The notes: a model not told the origin generated them from the sequence alone. A DNA stretch of 64,000 nt from Psychrosphaera haliotis (GCF_039523615.1 NZ_BAAAFQ010000004.1:744001-808000), one strand, 5' to 3'; shown: positions 9,586 to 18,355, counted from the stretch's first letter. Made by a program: numbers and translations.

Positions 9586-10563
9586 TTACTTCTTTTTTTC
9601 GTTAATAAAATCAGCAACTTTTTTGCTAGCTCTCACTAAGCCATCAATAATACCCGGCTCCGACGAGGCATGACCCGCTGCTGGCACCATTTCTAAAATA
9701 CTCGCTGGCCAAGCCGTACTTAATGTATAGGCACCTTCTGGTTTGCAAACCACATCGTTCCTGCCATGTATGATGTAACCAGGAATAGCTTTTATTGCAG
9801 ATATCTCACTTAAGATTTCCGACTCATAAATAAAGCTGTGATTGGTAAAGTAGTGGCTGTACAAAATCGCCATAGTCAGTAACTCACGATGACTGCCTTT
9901 GTAATGATCAAGATGGTAATTAAGCTGGACCATTTTGGCTTCCCACGCCCCAAACTTTTTCGCTGCCGCTAACTGTTCAAAATCATTGTCACCCATTAGC
10001 TTTTCTTGATAATGCTCAAGGATTTCAGCGGTTGATTCGGTAGGCACGCCTTGGACAAACTTAGCGTAATACTCTGGGAAGATTTGGCTTGCGCCAGTAT
10101 TAGGATTAAACAACCAGTCAATGTCTTGCTGTCGCGCTAAAAATACACCGCGTAAAATAATGGCTTCTACCACCGCGGCATTTCTTATGGCGTACAACAA
10201 TGCCACCGTTGTGCCCCAAGAACCACCCGTGACAACCCAGCGTTTAACGCCTAGCTTCTCACGAATCGTTTCCATGTCTTTAAGTAAGTGCGAAGTAGTA
10301 TTGTTCCAGGTTGCCGTAATGTCATCAGCGCAGTTAGGTTTTGACTGTCCGCAGCCTCGTTGATCAAATAAAATGATCCTATATTTTTCAGGATCATAGT
10401 ATCGTCGTTGAGCAGGCGAACTGCCACCACCCGGGCCACCATGACAGTGTATAACAGGAATTCCATCTGGGTTGCCAGACTCTTCAACGTAAATTTGATG
10501 CCCGTCACCCACATCTAACATGTAAGTTTGGTTCGTTTTGATTTCCGGATATAACGTTCTCAT
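9586..10563 (-). CDS. pip: Proline iminopeptidase (S33 family)
   Basis: A 325-residue alpha/beta hydrolase that releases N-terminal proline. HCHGGPGGGSSP forms the oxyanion region (about 40-51). The nucleophile elbow is GGSWGTT (about 113-119). The Asp lies in HGRNDVVC and the His in AAGHASSEPG. No signal peptide is visible, so it should be cytoplasmic. It starts the pip-dtd unit. Confidence 0.95.
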   Translation of the reverse strand: MRTLYPEIKTNQTYMLDVGDGHQIYVEESGNPDGIPVIHCHGGPGGGSSPAQRRYYDPEKYRIILFDQRGCGQSKPNCADDITATWNNTTSHLLKDMETIREKLGVKRWVVTGGSWGTTVALLYAIRNAAVVEAIILRGVFLARQQDIDWLFNPNTGASQIFPEYYAKFVQGVPTESTAEILEHYQEKLMGDNDFEQLAAAKKFGAWEAKMVQLNYHLDHYKGSHRELLTMAILYSHYFTNHSFIYESEILSEISAIKAIPGYIIHGRNDVVCKPEGAYTLSTAWPASILEMVPAAGHASSEPGIIDGLVRASKKVADFINEKKK

Positions 10564-10618
10564 TGCGCCCCCTGCGAATTAATTGATCAACACCTTTTAC
10601 AAGACAGTTAAAACGTCA

Positions 10619-11260
10619 TTAAATTCCATATTTTGCGCGATATGCTTGTACGCTTGGTAAATATTCAGCAAACGTTTCGCTGTCTTGTAGAAAACTCACT
10701 ACGTCAGACAATGTCACAATTGAAATCACTTTGGTACCAAAGTCACGTTCTACTTCTTGAATTGCTGATAACTCAGCTTTGCCTTTTTCTTGACGGTCAA
10801 GCGCAATTAAAACACCTGATAACGCAGCGCCAGCTTGTTCAATAATAGTCATCGACTCTCTAATCGCAGTACCAGCAGTGATAACGTCATCCACTAACAT
10901 GATATTACCTTTTAGCTCAGCGCCTACTAAGCTGCCGCCTTCACCGTGCTTTTTCGCTTCTTTGCGATTAAAACAATATGGCGTGTCGTGATCGTGATGA
11001 TCAGCAAGCGCAACCGCTGTGGTGGTCGCAATTGGAATGCCTTTATATGCTGGGCCAAATAAAACATCGTAGGAAATGCCAGAGTCAACCAACGCAGCAG
11101 CATAAAAGCGCCCTAAGCGAGCTAAGTCACGGCCAGTATTAAACAAACCAGCATTAAAAAAGTAAGGGCTAGTACGACCCGACTTTAGGGTGAACTCACC
11201 AAACTTTAAAACCTGCTTCTCTAATGCAAATTCAATAAACTCTTTTTGATAATCTTTCAC
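10619..11260 (-). CDS. pyrE: Orotate phosphoribosyltransferase
   Basis: A 213-residue enzyme of de novo pyrimidine synthesis, converting orotate and PRPP to OMP. The PRPP loop is IMLVDDVITAGTAIRE (about 120-135), and the N-terminal FTLKSGRTSPYFFNAG motif is typical. Length matches E. coli PyrE (213). It lies 138 bases downstream of rph on the same strand, the classic rph-pyrE order. Confidence 0.98.
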   Translation of the reverse strand: MKDYQKEFIEFALEKQVLKFGEFTLKSGRTSPYFFNAGLFNTGRDLARLGRFYAAALVDSGISYDVLFGPAYKGIPIATTTAVALADHHDHDTPYCFNRKEAKKHGEGGSLVGAELKGNIMLVDDVITAGTAIRESMTIIEQAGAALSGVLIALDRQEKGKAELSAIQEVERDFGTKVISIVTLSDVVSFLQDSETFAEYLPSVQAYRAKYGI

Positions 11261-11398
11261 TTCATTCTCCTACTTAATGCTCATGAAAATAGTCATAAGC
11301 GCTACTCTGTAAATTCTAATTCAGATACAAAAAAGTCGCACATTTTATTCAAACGGCGACTTTATCAAACGTACAACATGAGATGTTGCTACAGTAAC

Positions 11399-12112
11399 TT
11401 ACGCCAATGCTTTTTTCTGTTCGTCCACTAACTCGCCAATGGCGTTTTTCGCCAGGCTCATCATTTCATTCATTTCGTCAAAGGTGAATGGCGCTTCTTC
11501 AGCCGTACCTTGAACTTCAATTAAACGACCATCTTCAGTCATGATAACGTTCATGTCTGTTTCAGCTTCAGAGTCTTCTAAATACTCTAAATCAGCAATT
11601 GGTGTACCTTTGTAAACACCAACCGAAATAGCGGCAATCATGTGCTTAAGCGGGTTTGTTTTAATGATGTTTTCTTTGCGCATGTAGTTAATCGCGTCAA
11701 CTAACGCAACACAAGCACCAGTAATAGACGCAGTACGAGTACCACCATCTGCTTGAATAACATCACAATCAACAGTAATTGTATTTTCACCTAGTGCAGA
11801 CAGGTCAAGTGCCGCTCTTAAAGAACGAGCAATCAAACGAGAGATTTCTAATGTTCTACCAGACTGTTTACCTTTGGCCGCCTCACGTTGGTTACGAGTA
11901 TGCGTTGAGCGCGGTAACATGCCGTATTCTGCCGTTACCCAGCCTTTACCTTGACCTTTCATGAAACGAGGAACGCCAGTTTCCACTGTCGCATTACATA
12001 AAACTTTAGTATCACCAACTTCAATTAACACAGACCCTTCAGCATACGCTGTAAAGTTACGAGTAATTGTAACAGGACGAATTTGGGCTGTTGTTCTTCC
12101 ACTTGGACGCAT
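11399..12112 (-). CDS. rph: Ribonuclease PH
   Basis: A 237-residue phosphorolytic 3'-5' exoribonuclease that trims tRNA precursors. It begins MRPSGRTTAQIRPV, as expected for the family, and carries the RSLRAALDL and DCDVIQADGGTRTASITGA phosphate-binding and catalytic segments. Length matches the 238-residue E. coli reference. It is upstream of pyrE. The usual neighbour yicC is 3.1 kb away, with deaD and a periplasmic-protein gene lying between. Confidence 0.98.
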   Translation of the reverse strand: MRPSGRTTAQIRPVTITRNFTAYAEGSVLIEVGDTKVLCNATVETGVPRFMKGQGKGWVTAEYGMLPRSTHTRNQREAAKGKQSGRTLEISRLIARSLRAALDLSALGENTITVDCDVIQADGGTRTASITGACVALVDAINYMRKENIIKTNPLKHMIAAISVGVYKGTPIADLEYLEDSEAETDMNVIMTEDGRLIEVQGTAEEAPFTFDEMNEMMSLAKNAIGELVDEQKKALA

Positions 12113-12206
12113 AGATAAAACCTTAATAAGAATCTGATTAGCTTGGATTTATTGAGTGTATTCTATTTGAAAAAACTAAAATAGAAACATCTAAAAGTAA
12201 TTACTA

Positions 12207-12230
12207 CAAAGCAGCCCGAAAGCTGCTTTG
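12207..12230 (-). terminator. Perfect hairpin downstream of deaD
   Basis: A perfect 9-bp stem (CAAAGCAGC / GCTGCTTTG) with a 6-base loop lies 25 bases after the deaD stop. The following T-run is short, so termination may be weak or Rho-assisted. Confidence 0.45.
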
Positions 12231-12254
12231 ATAGTTAATGTTTAAACGCTGTGA

Positions 12255-14180
12255 TTAGTCGCGAGGTTTGTTCTCTGTACGACGACCACGATGACCTTCG
12301 CCACCACGACCACGGCCTTCAGCACCACGTCCGCGACCTTCGCCGCCACGACCTTCGCCACCGCGTCCACGGCCTTCACCGCCACGTCCACCACGATCAT
12401 CACGACCGCGTCCACCACGCTCTCCACGACCACGACCTTCGTCACGACCGCCAACACCTTCGCCGCCACGTGGGTCAACTTTGATGTCTAAAACTTGGTT
12501 ACGGATTTTAGTTTGCTTTAACTTCTGTTGAGTTTCAGCAGGCATGTCAGCAGGTAGTTCAACTACTGAGAAACCAGGCATAAGCTTAATGTTACCAATG
12601 AACTTAGAGCTCAAGTTAGCTTCATTCGCAATTGCACCAACGATATCACGTGGAGATGCACCATGCTCACGACCAACTTCGATGCGGTACGCTTGCATTT
12701 TAACACCAGGATCACGATCACCACGGCCACCACGTTCACGACCTTCACCGCGTCCGCCACGTTCTCTATCACGACCACGGCCTTCGCCACGATCTCTGTC
12801 ACGTCCGCCACGGCTATCGTCGAACTTGTTATTACCCGGCATACCACGGCCAGTTACAATTAATGGCGCTTCAGATTGAGCCATCATTGCTAACGCAGCT
12901 GCAACAGCAGTTAGTTCTTGATTAGACTCTTCAGCAAATTCAACAATTAGCTTGTTAAAGAAGTCTAAGTCTTGACCAGCAATTACGTCAGCCATTTTCT
13001 CTTTGAATGCAGCAACGCGTAATGCAGTTACTTCTTCATTTGAAGGTGGCTCATAAGGTAAAATTGTTTGTTTAGTTTCACGTTCAATCGTTTTAAGTAA
13101 ACGGCGCTCGCGTGGCGTTGCAAACAAGATTGCATTACCTTTACGACCCGCACGACCTGTACGACCAACACGGTGAACATAAGACTCAACGTCATATGGT
13201 AAGTCATAGTTGATTACGTGGCTTACACGCTCAACGTCAATACCACGTGCCGCAACGTCTGTTGCAATAATGATATCTAAACGACCAGACTTAAGTGATT
13301 CAATACACTGCTCGCGGTGTGATTGGTTCATGTCACCGTTAAGCGCTGCCGCAGCATGACCGCGTGCAGATAATTTGTCCGCTAGCTCAGACGTGCTTTG
13401 ACGTGTCTTAGTAAAGATGATCATGCCATCAAACTCAGTTAACTCTAATAAACGAGTTAATACGTCTAGCTTCTGGTTGTTATTAACAATCCAGTACTGC
13501 TGAGTAATGTTTGAGTGGCTCGCAGATTTAGGCTTAATGCGAACTTCTTTAGGATCTTTAAGATACTTTTGAGTCACTTTTAAGATTGGCGCTGGCATTG
13601 TTGCTGAGAATAACGCAATTTGCGCTGCATCTGGAACGTGTTCCATGATCCACTCAACATCATCGATGAAGCCCATGCGTAACATTTCGTCAGCTTCATC
13701 TAAAACAATCGTTTTTAAGTTAGACAGGTCTAAAGTTTCACGACGCATATGGTCCATAACACGGCCTGGTGTACCAACAATAACGTGAACACCACGTTTA
13801 AGAGCACGAAGCTGAGTACGGAAGTCTTGACCACCATAAATAGGTAATACGTGGAAACCATCTAGCTTTTCAGCATAAGTGGTAAACGCTTCTGCAACCT
13901 GGATTGCTAATTCACGAGTTGGCGCTAAAACCAAGATTTGCGGTGAATTGATTTTTGGGTCCAAGTGGCATAATGTTGGTAATGCAAACGCGGCTGTTTT
14001 ACCAGTACCTGTTTGTGCGATACCTAAGATATCGTGACCATTTAAAATATGCGGAATACATTCGGCTTGGATTGGTGAAGGGGTTTCATAACCTACGTGT
14101 TGAACGGCTTCTAAAACTGCTGGGGATAAACCTAAGTCAACAAACTTTGGGGTTACATTTTCTGTCATTTTTTTACTCAC
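12255..14180 (-). CDS. deaD: DEAD-box RNA helicase DeaD/CsdA with RGG-rich tail
   Basis: A 641-residue ATP-dependent RNA helicase for cold-shock ribosome assembly and RNA turnover. Motifs in order: Q motif, AQTGTGKTAAF (I), PTRELA (Ia), DEADEM (II), SATMP (III), ATDVAARGID (V) and HRVGRTGRAGR (VI). A DbpA-like RNA-binding domain lies at about 485-560. It is followed by ~70 residues of Arg-Gly-Glu repeats encoded by imperfect tandem DNA repeats. The frame opens with GTG at 14180; an in-frame ATG lies 12 bases later. Size is close to E. coli DeaD (629). Confidence 0.95.
   Translation of the reverse strand: MSKKMTENVTPKFVDLGLSPAVLEAVQHVGYETPSPIQAECIPHILNGHDILGIAQTGTGKTAAFALPTLCHLDPKINSPQILVLAPTRELAIQVAEAFTTYAEKLDGFHVLPIYGGQDFRTQLRALKRGVHVIVGTPGRVMDHMRRETLDLSNLKTIVLDEADEMLRMGFIDDVEWIMEHVPDAAQIALFSATMPAPILKVTQKYLKDPKEVRIKPKSASHSNITQQYWIVNNNQKLDVLTRLLELTEFDGMIIFTKTRQSTSELADKLSARGHAAAALNGDMNQSHREQCIESLKSGRLDIIIATDVAARGIDVERVSHVINYDLPYDVESYVHRVGRTGRAGRKGNAILFATPRERRLLKTIERETKQTILPYEPPSNEEVTALRVAAFKEKMADVIAGQDLDFFNKLIVEFAEESNQELTAVAAALAMMAQSEAPLIVTGRGMPGNNKFDDSRGGRDRDRGEGRGRDRERGGRGEGRERGGRGDRDPGVKMQAYRIEVGREHGASPRDIVGAIANEANLSSKFIGNIKLMPGFSVVELPADMPAETQQKLKQTKIRNQVLDIKVDPRGGEGVGGRDEGRGRGERGGRGRDDRGGRGGEGRGRGGEGRGGEGRGRGAEGRGRGGEGHRGRRTENKPRD
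12262..12470 (-). repeat. Imperfect tandem repeats encoding the RGG tail of DeaD
   Basis: Short GC-rich units of about 12-18 bases built on CGTGGTGGC-like codons recur here and encode repeated Gly-Arg-Gly-Glu blocks. A second, shorter cluster at about 12710-12820 encodes the RGRDRERGG linker before the RNA-binding domain. Copy number in such arrays is prone to change in-frame. Confidence 0.75.
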
Positions 14181-14364
14181 ATCTCTACCCCAACTTCACG
14201 CGTAGTCCATCATCACTCAATTACCATTTACGCCTGCAACCTAGTTGCAACGTGTTCAATTGAGCTTAGCCTGTCTGTGGGGGAATTCAAAAGGGCGCGA
14301 ATCATACGCTTTTTTTCAAACAATTGCGACCTTTTTTGTCTAAAAAAGCGACAAATTTAAGTAA

Positions 14365-15096
14365 TTACTTTAATTTGCTTAATTCTTCACGCATCGCGAC
14401 TTCTATTTTAGGCAACAGACAAGATATTTGCCTGCTTATTACGTGAAAACTTTTTAAGTCGTAGAGAATAGAGTAATTTAAGTTTTGAGGGAGTTCTAAC
14501 AAACCTCCATTATGCCTATCAGAAATAGGATAAATGCCGTAATCCACCCTATTTTCTTCCAGCATTCTTAAAACACCAATTACTTCTCGAGTTGACACCA
14601 TTTGTTTTGGACTCAACTGTGGAAATCTATTTAAGATTGTTTTACTCATAGCATTTGAAGCGGCTATTGAATTTTTAGGCTGTGCGTCAAAGATGCTTTC
14701 ATCACAAGCTAAGTCCTTGTGGCACAACAGCACATAAGACATGTTCCGCAATGGCGGCTCCACCGCCAAAATACCTGGCATGGTACTGATTATATCGTCT
14801 GCAAACGCCGCACTGCCCATTAATTGGTTATTGGCTACCAGCATTAAGTCTCGATAAGACGTTGTCACAACAAACTCCAGCTCAATGCCTAACTTTGCAT
14901 AAACGCGTTCAAGCAGTGGCTGTATTTCAGATTGAATTTGAGGGTGTCGTAGAGAAGAAAACGTTAGCTTTTTAGGAACAGGGCAAGCCGACGTTGACGC
15001 TTCCGTTAACAAGTTATTCGACAACGCAAGGCCGCTACACAGCCCTGCCGCCAAAAATAGTCCTTTTAATAGAAATGTGACTACATGTTTATTAAT
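14365..15096 (-). CDS. Periplasmic solute-binding-like protein (SBP_bac_3 type), probable ATT start
   Basis: About 243 residues. The open frame reaches back to a TTG at 15129. However, the only good Shine-Dalgarno (GGAGG, 15104-15108) sits inside that frame, exactly 7 bases before an in-frame ATT at 15096. Starting there gives a textbook signal peptide (NKHVVTFLLKGLFLAAGL...). The mature part resembles amino-acid-binding SBP_bac_3 domains (TFSSLRHPQIQ, VYAKLGIELEFV, NRVDYGIYPI). No permease genes are nearby, so it may be a stand-alone sensor or binding protein. The product is moderately sure and the start codon is an inference. Confidence 0.68.
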   Translation of the reverse strand: MNKHVVTFLLKGLFLAAGLCSGLALSNNLLTEASTSACPVPKKLTFSSLRHPQIQSEIQPLLERVYAKLGIELEFVVTTSYRDLMLVANNQLMGSAAFADDIISTMPGILAVEPPLRNMSYVLLCHKDLACDESIFDAQPKNSIAASNAMSKTILNRFPQLSPKQMVSTREVIGVLRMLEENRVDYGIYPISDRHNGGLLELPQNLNYSILYDLKSFHVISRQISCLLPKIEVAMREELSKLK

Positions 15097-15214
15097 GACA
15101 ATACCTCCAGCGTTCACTTTACAATTCAACTAATTTAAAAAATTGTGTGAGAACCCTTAACTACTGTTTATACTAATGACACATTGATATCAAATTAAAA
15201 TTTAGGACGGTTCT

Positions 15215-16078
15215 GTGATTCAAAGTATGACGGCGTACGCCAGACAAGAGATTAAAGGGGATTGGGGCAATGCAGTTTGGGAGATCCGATCTGTTAACCA
15301 ACGTTATTTAGAAACCTATATTCGTCTTCCTGAGCAATTTCGTTCGTTAGAAGCTGTATTACGTGAACGCCTTCGCAAAAAGTTGCAACGCGGTAAAGTT
15401 GAAGTCTTTCTAAAATACACAGCTAATGCTTCATCAGTTGGCCAATTAACGGTAAATGAAACCTTAGCCAAGCAGCTTATTGAAAGCGCAAACTGGGTAC
15501 TCGCTGAATCATCAAATGGTCAATTAAACCCTCTAGATATTCTTAAGTGGCCAGGCGTGATGGAAGCTGAAGAAACCGACATGAACGAAGTTCAAAAACA
15601 AATACTTGCCGGTTTTGACGGTCTAGTAAAAGACTTCATTGACGCTCGAGGCAGCGAAGGTGCTAACCTTAAAGTCATGATTGATACCCGCTTAGAAAAC
15701 ATTCTTGAGCAAGCCGCTATTGTTGAACAACACATGCCCGCCATTATGGAATGGCAAAAAGAACGTCTTCAAAACAAACTAGCCGATGCAAAAGTAGATA
15801 TTGATGAAGCTCGCCTAGAACAAGAACTTATTTTCCTTGCCCAAAAAACCGACGTAGCGGAAGAACTAGACCGCTTAAAGTCGCACGTTAGCGAAACTCA
15901 AAAAATCATGAAAAAAGGCGGCGCCTGTGGCCGACGTTTAGACTTTATGATGCAAGAGTTTAATCGCGAAGCAAACACCCTCGCCTCAAAATCCATCAAT
16001 GCGGATGTTACCAACGCAGCCGTAGAGTTGAAGGTACTAATTGAGCAGATGCGCGAGCAGATCCAAAACATTGAATAA
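15215..16078 (+). CDS. yicC: YicC family endoribonuclease
   Basis: A 287-residue cytoplasmic protein. The N-terminus MIQSMTAYAR followed by EIRSVNQRYLE, and the C-terminal GKACGRR-like (GGACGRRLDF) and MQEFNREANTLASKS segments, are diagnostic of YicC. E. coli YicC is an endoribonuclease involved in small-RNA turnover. The start is GTG at 15215 with AGGA six bases upstream. It is divergent from the block that contains rph and pyrE, preserving the yicC-rph-pyrE neighbourhood in interrupted form. Confidence 0.95.
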   Translation: MIQSMTAYARQEIKGDWGNAVWEIRSVNQRYLETYIRLPEQFRSLEAVLRERLRKKLQRGKVEVFLKYTANASSVGQLTVNETLAKQLIESANWVLAESSNGQLNPLDILKWPGVMEAEETDMNEVQKQILAGFDGLVKDFIDARGSEGANLKVMIDTRLENILEQAAIVEQHMPAIMEWQKERLQNKLADAKVDIDEARLEQELIFLAQKTDVAEELDRLKSHVSETQKIMKKGGACGRRLDFMMQEFNREANTLASKSINADVTNAAVELKVLIEQMREQIQNIE

Positions 16079-16106
16079 TAAAGAGCTTGTCCCTTAACTT
16101 TCTTTA

Positions 16107-16129
16107 AAAGCCCAGTAATACTGGGCTTT
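16107..16129 (+). terminator. Hairpin terminator after yicC
   Basis: A 9-bp perfect stem (AAAGCCCAG / CTGGGCTTT) with loop TAATA lies 29 bases after the yicC stop and ends in TTT. It lies between convergent yicC and hipA and could serve both. The rest of 16130-16318 shows no gene. Confidence 0.7.
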
Positions 16130-16318
16130 CGCATCTCTACGGCCGAAAAAGAGCACCGAATCACCTAAGATATAAAAGCTGTGAAAGATGCTATAGCTGT
16201 TGTTTGCCTCGTTGGACTTGAAATAACAGAGGAATTGAAGATTTAATTGCAGAGTTTTCATAAATGCCTTCCCCTTAAAGTTTCCGCCAACTAATTTGCT
16301 TTTAACAAGCTAAAAGCT

Positions 16319-17605
16319 TTATCGCAACGTTTTAGTGGCCTGCTTCCTAATACCAGCAAATATCGTTTCCACCACGTACTCTGGAAAGCCGGCTGGGATT
16401 TTCGCTTCTACTTGTGCAATGGCATTTTCTGTATTGTCCATAAAGTACTCGTAATGCTGAGCTGCTTTCTCAATTGGATATTTGAAGTGTTGTGCTGTTG
16501 ATAAGAAGTGGCGTGGCTGAATCCGGCTCCATTTGTATTGTGTATTTTTCCCTTTCAATGACATGGCCATTTTGATTTTCTGTGGCTGCAAGGCTTTTTT
16601 CGACATAACAGGATATGCCGATAAGATGTCGTATAACGGCGTCATTCTGTATTTGTTGTCTGCCTCTAAAAACACACTAAAGTTCTTACCATGGCCATCA
16701 ATAGCAGCTAATAACCAGAAAAGTATCTGCGTCTTAAAAAAAGTTTCTCTGTCTTGGGCATTTGACGACGCACCTAATAACTGTAGGCAATCAGAAATAT
16801 CTGGGCCACCATCGGCTTGATATTTCTTGGCGGAAGAAATGCCCATTGCCTGACAGAAATCTTCTTGAGGCAAGCGCATCAACCAAGATGTATCCGCGGC
16901 GTACTTTCGATCAAAGCGTTCGACACTCAGCACTTTTTGCTGACCAAACTTGATAACCTCAGTATTAGCAACGTCAAAACCAAAAGCTCTTGCAAGCTCT
17001 AAACATATAAACTCATTTTCACAGCTATCTGTAAGGTCGATACCCACCTGAGGCAAAACCCCCATTGGCAATTTTAATATATGACTAGTTGGTGTGGAGG
17101 CAACTGGCTTTGTCCATTGTCCTTCGATATTCAACAGCGCTGTCTTTTCTTGGGCACCTGCAATAGAAATACGGAAATCTTCATCATCAACGTCCATACC
17201 TAACGGAGTATGTTTGTATCCTTGCAATAGCTTTTCTATTTCACTTTCTCTCAGTGAGTTGTACTTGAGGTGTTGGATTGACTCAGGTTCATCTGTTGAT
17301 AGCTGGATTGCTCCCACACAGTCATTGCCAATCGCTGCTAGTAGATCAAATGAGTGCCCCGTTTCCACGTCAAAGCGGGCTTGTATTTTGTTTCGAATAT
17401 CTTGATTATCGGGTAATAGATTATCGAAAAAATTATAAACTAGATCGCCAGAATAGTTTTTCTTGGTAATTGGCAGAGATAAAGAAATCGGACGGGCACC
17501 ACTGCGCTCCATCCATGCATCGGTATAAGAAAAGTGCAAACCACCATTCTTATCCTTAGATAGTACTCCAACCTTTATTCCATTGAGACTTACGTTTAAT
17601 TGCAT
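16319..17605 (-). CDS. hipA: HipA-family serine/threonine kinase toxin
   Basis: A 428-residue type II toxin kinase. The E. coli homologue phosphorylates glutamyl-tRNA synthetase and triggers persistence. Visible motifs are the autophosphorylation-loop SIAGAQEKTALL, the catalytic-loop AAIDGHGKNFS and the metal-binding PLYDILSAYP. All look intact, so an active kinase is expected. The ATG at 17605 has GGAG nearby and sits 1 base after the hipB stop. Upstream in-frame ATGs to 17656 would overlap hipB. Length matches E. coli HipA (440). Regulation is expected through HipB bound to the operators at 17891-18003. Confidence 0.94.
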   Translation of the reverse strand: MQLNVSLNGIKVGVLSKDKNGGLHFSYTDAWMERSGARPISLSLPITKKNYSGDLVYNFFDNLLPDNQDIRNKIQARFDVETGHSFDLLAAIGNDCVGAIQLSTDEPESIQHLKYNSLRESEIEKLLQGYKHTPLGMDVDDEDFRISIAGAQEKTALLNIEGQWTKPVASTPTSHILKLPMGVLPQVGIDLTDSCENEFICLELARAFGFDVANTEVIKFGQQKVLSVERFDRKYAADTSWLMRLPQEDFCQAMGISSAKKYQADGGPDISDCLQLLGASSNAQDRETFFKTQILFWLLAAIDGHGKNFSVFLEADNKYRMTPLYDILSAYPVMSKKALQPQKIKMAMSLKGKNTQYKWSRIQPRHFLSTAQHFKYPIEKAAQHYEYFMDNTENAIAQVEAKIPAGFPEYVVETIFAGIRKQATKTLR

Positions 17606-17606
17606 G

Positions 17607-17864
17607 TTACCACTCCTGGTCCCATTTCGGCTTTTCATCCTTCTCATCGACATCATGTTTAGGTGTTAACTCAATTGAAAGTCCTAACTCATGAGCAATT
17701 TTAAATAAGGTGTCTATGCGGGAGGTTCCGGCCGCATTTTCCATAGCCGATATCGTTTTTTGCTTAAGGCCTATATGCTCAGCTACATCAGTCTGAGTAC
17801 GGTTCTGTTTGTTTCTTTGTAGCTTTATATAGTCAGCCAACTCTCTAGAATTATTTAGCTTCAT
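17607..17864 (-). CDS. hipB: HipB-family antitoxin, XRE-type DNA-binding protein
   Basis: An 85-residue protein with an N-terminal helix-turn-helix (RTQTDVAEHIGLKQKTISAM, about 22-41) typical of Cro/C1 regulators. An acidic C-terminal tail ends in KWDQEW; a terminal Trp is also found in E. coli HipB (88 residues). It neutralises HipA and represses the operon. It is the first gene of hipBA, one base ahead of hipA, and lies just downstream of four palindromes. Confidence 0.93.
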   Translation of the reverse strand: MKLNNSRELADYIKLQRNKQNRTQTDVAEHIGLKQKTISAMENAAGTSRIDTLFKIAHELGLSIELTPKHDVDEKDEKPKWDQEW

Positions 17865-17890
17865 TGCGGTGCCTAAACCTAAGTTTTTAT

Positions 17891-18003
17891 TTATACCCTT
17901 TAGGGTTTATTTTACTTAATATACCCCTAAAGGTATACAAGTCAAGCGCTACAATTATATACCCCAAAAGGTATAAGCGGAGGTTTAACCCCTTGAGGGT
18001 ATA
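17891..18003 (-). promoter_or_regulatory. hipBA operator array: four TATACC-N6-GGTATA palindromes
   Basis: Two perfect palindromes occur: TATACCCCTAAAGGTATA (17920-17937) and TATACCCCAAAAGGTATA (17958-17975). Two degenerate copies lie at 17892-17909 and 17986-18003. Centres are at 17900.5, 17928.5, 17966.5 and 17994.5, so spacings are 28, 38 and 28 bases. The array covers the region directly upstream of hipB, as expected for HipB operators. E. coli HipB uses TATCC-N8-GGATA sites, a similar design. Confidence 0.85.
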
Positions 18004-18038
18004 ATTAGAGAAGTCACAGAATCCCAAAGGCCATATAG

Positions 18039-18251
18039 ACTGTCTGCGAAGGCAAATTCGGCAAAACAATCAGTGAACATATCAATAATATTTACGATGA
18101 AGGTGAGTTAGGCCCTACTTCAACTATCCGGAAATTCCGGACAGTTGCTCTGGAAGATTCGCGGGAAGTGGAAAGGTTGTTAGATCATTACAACTTAGAG
18201 GCGGTACTTTCGGTTGGTTATAGAGTTCGTCACTATCAAAACATCGAATAA
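18039..18251 (+). pseudogene. Remnant of a RhuM-family gene
   Basis: The + frame here is open only after a TAG at 18036-18038 and has no credible start codon. It encodes about 70 residues containing ISEHINNIYDEGEL, STIRKFRTV, HYNLEAVLSVGYRV and then a stop. This order is the hallmark of the central part of RhuM-family (virulence/toxin-associated) proteins, which are normally over 300 residues. Both the N-terminal initiator and the long C-terminal domain are missing, so this is a decayed fragment. Confidence 0.75.
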
Positions 18252-18252
18252 C

Positions 18253-18301
18253 AAAAAGGTCCCACTAAGTTTTAATCTTAATGGGACCGTTCGCTTTTTT
18301 T
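18253..18301 (-). terminator. Strong hairpin after the tubulin-like gene
   Basis: A 12-bp stem (18258-18269 with 18277-18288) has a 7-base loop. The single C-A mismatch on the + strand becomes a G-U pair in RNA read from the - strand, and TTTTT follows on that strand. This points to termination of the tubulin-like gene ending at 18356. A T-run at 18294-18301 could also serve the + strand. Confidence 0.75.
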
Positions 18302-18355
18302 GGGACCAGCGGCTATCAAGCCTATTACTATCTAATACACGTTCACTAAACTAGC

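Noticed and set aside
12242..12491. Several open frames of Val/Ala, His/Asp or Thr repeats opposite and across the DeaD tail
   Set aside because: They are other-frame readings of the tandem repeats that encode the RGG tail; the deaD frame explains them.
16130..16318. Possible small gene or attachment site between yicC and hipA
   Set aside because: Only the hairpin terminator and short stop-rich frames are seen, and no direct repeat pairs with the other end of the insert.
17887..18069. A 60-residue - strand frame across the hipB upstream region
   Set aside because: It runs straight through the operator palindromes and part of the RhuM remnant, and it encodes nothing recognisable.
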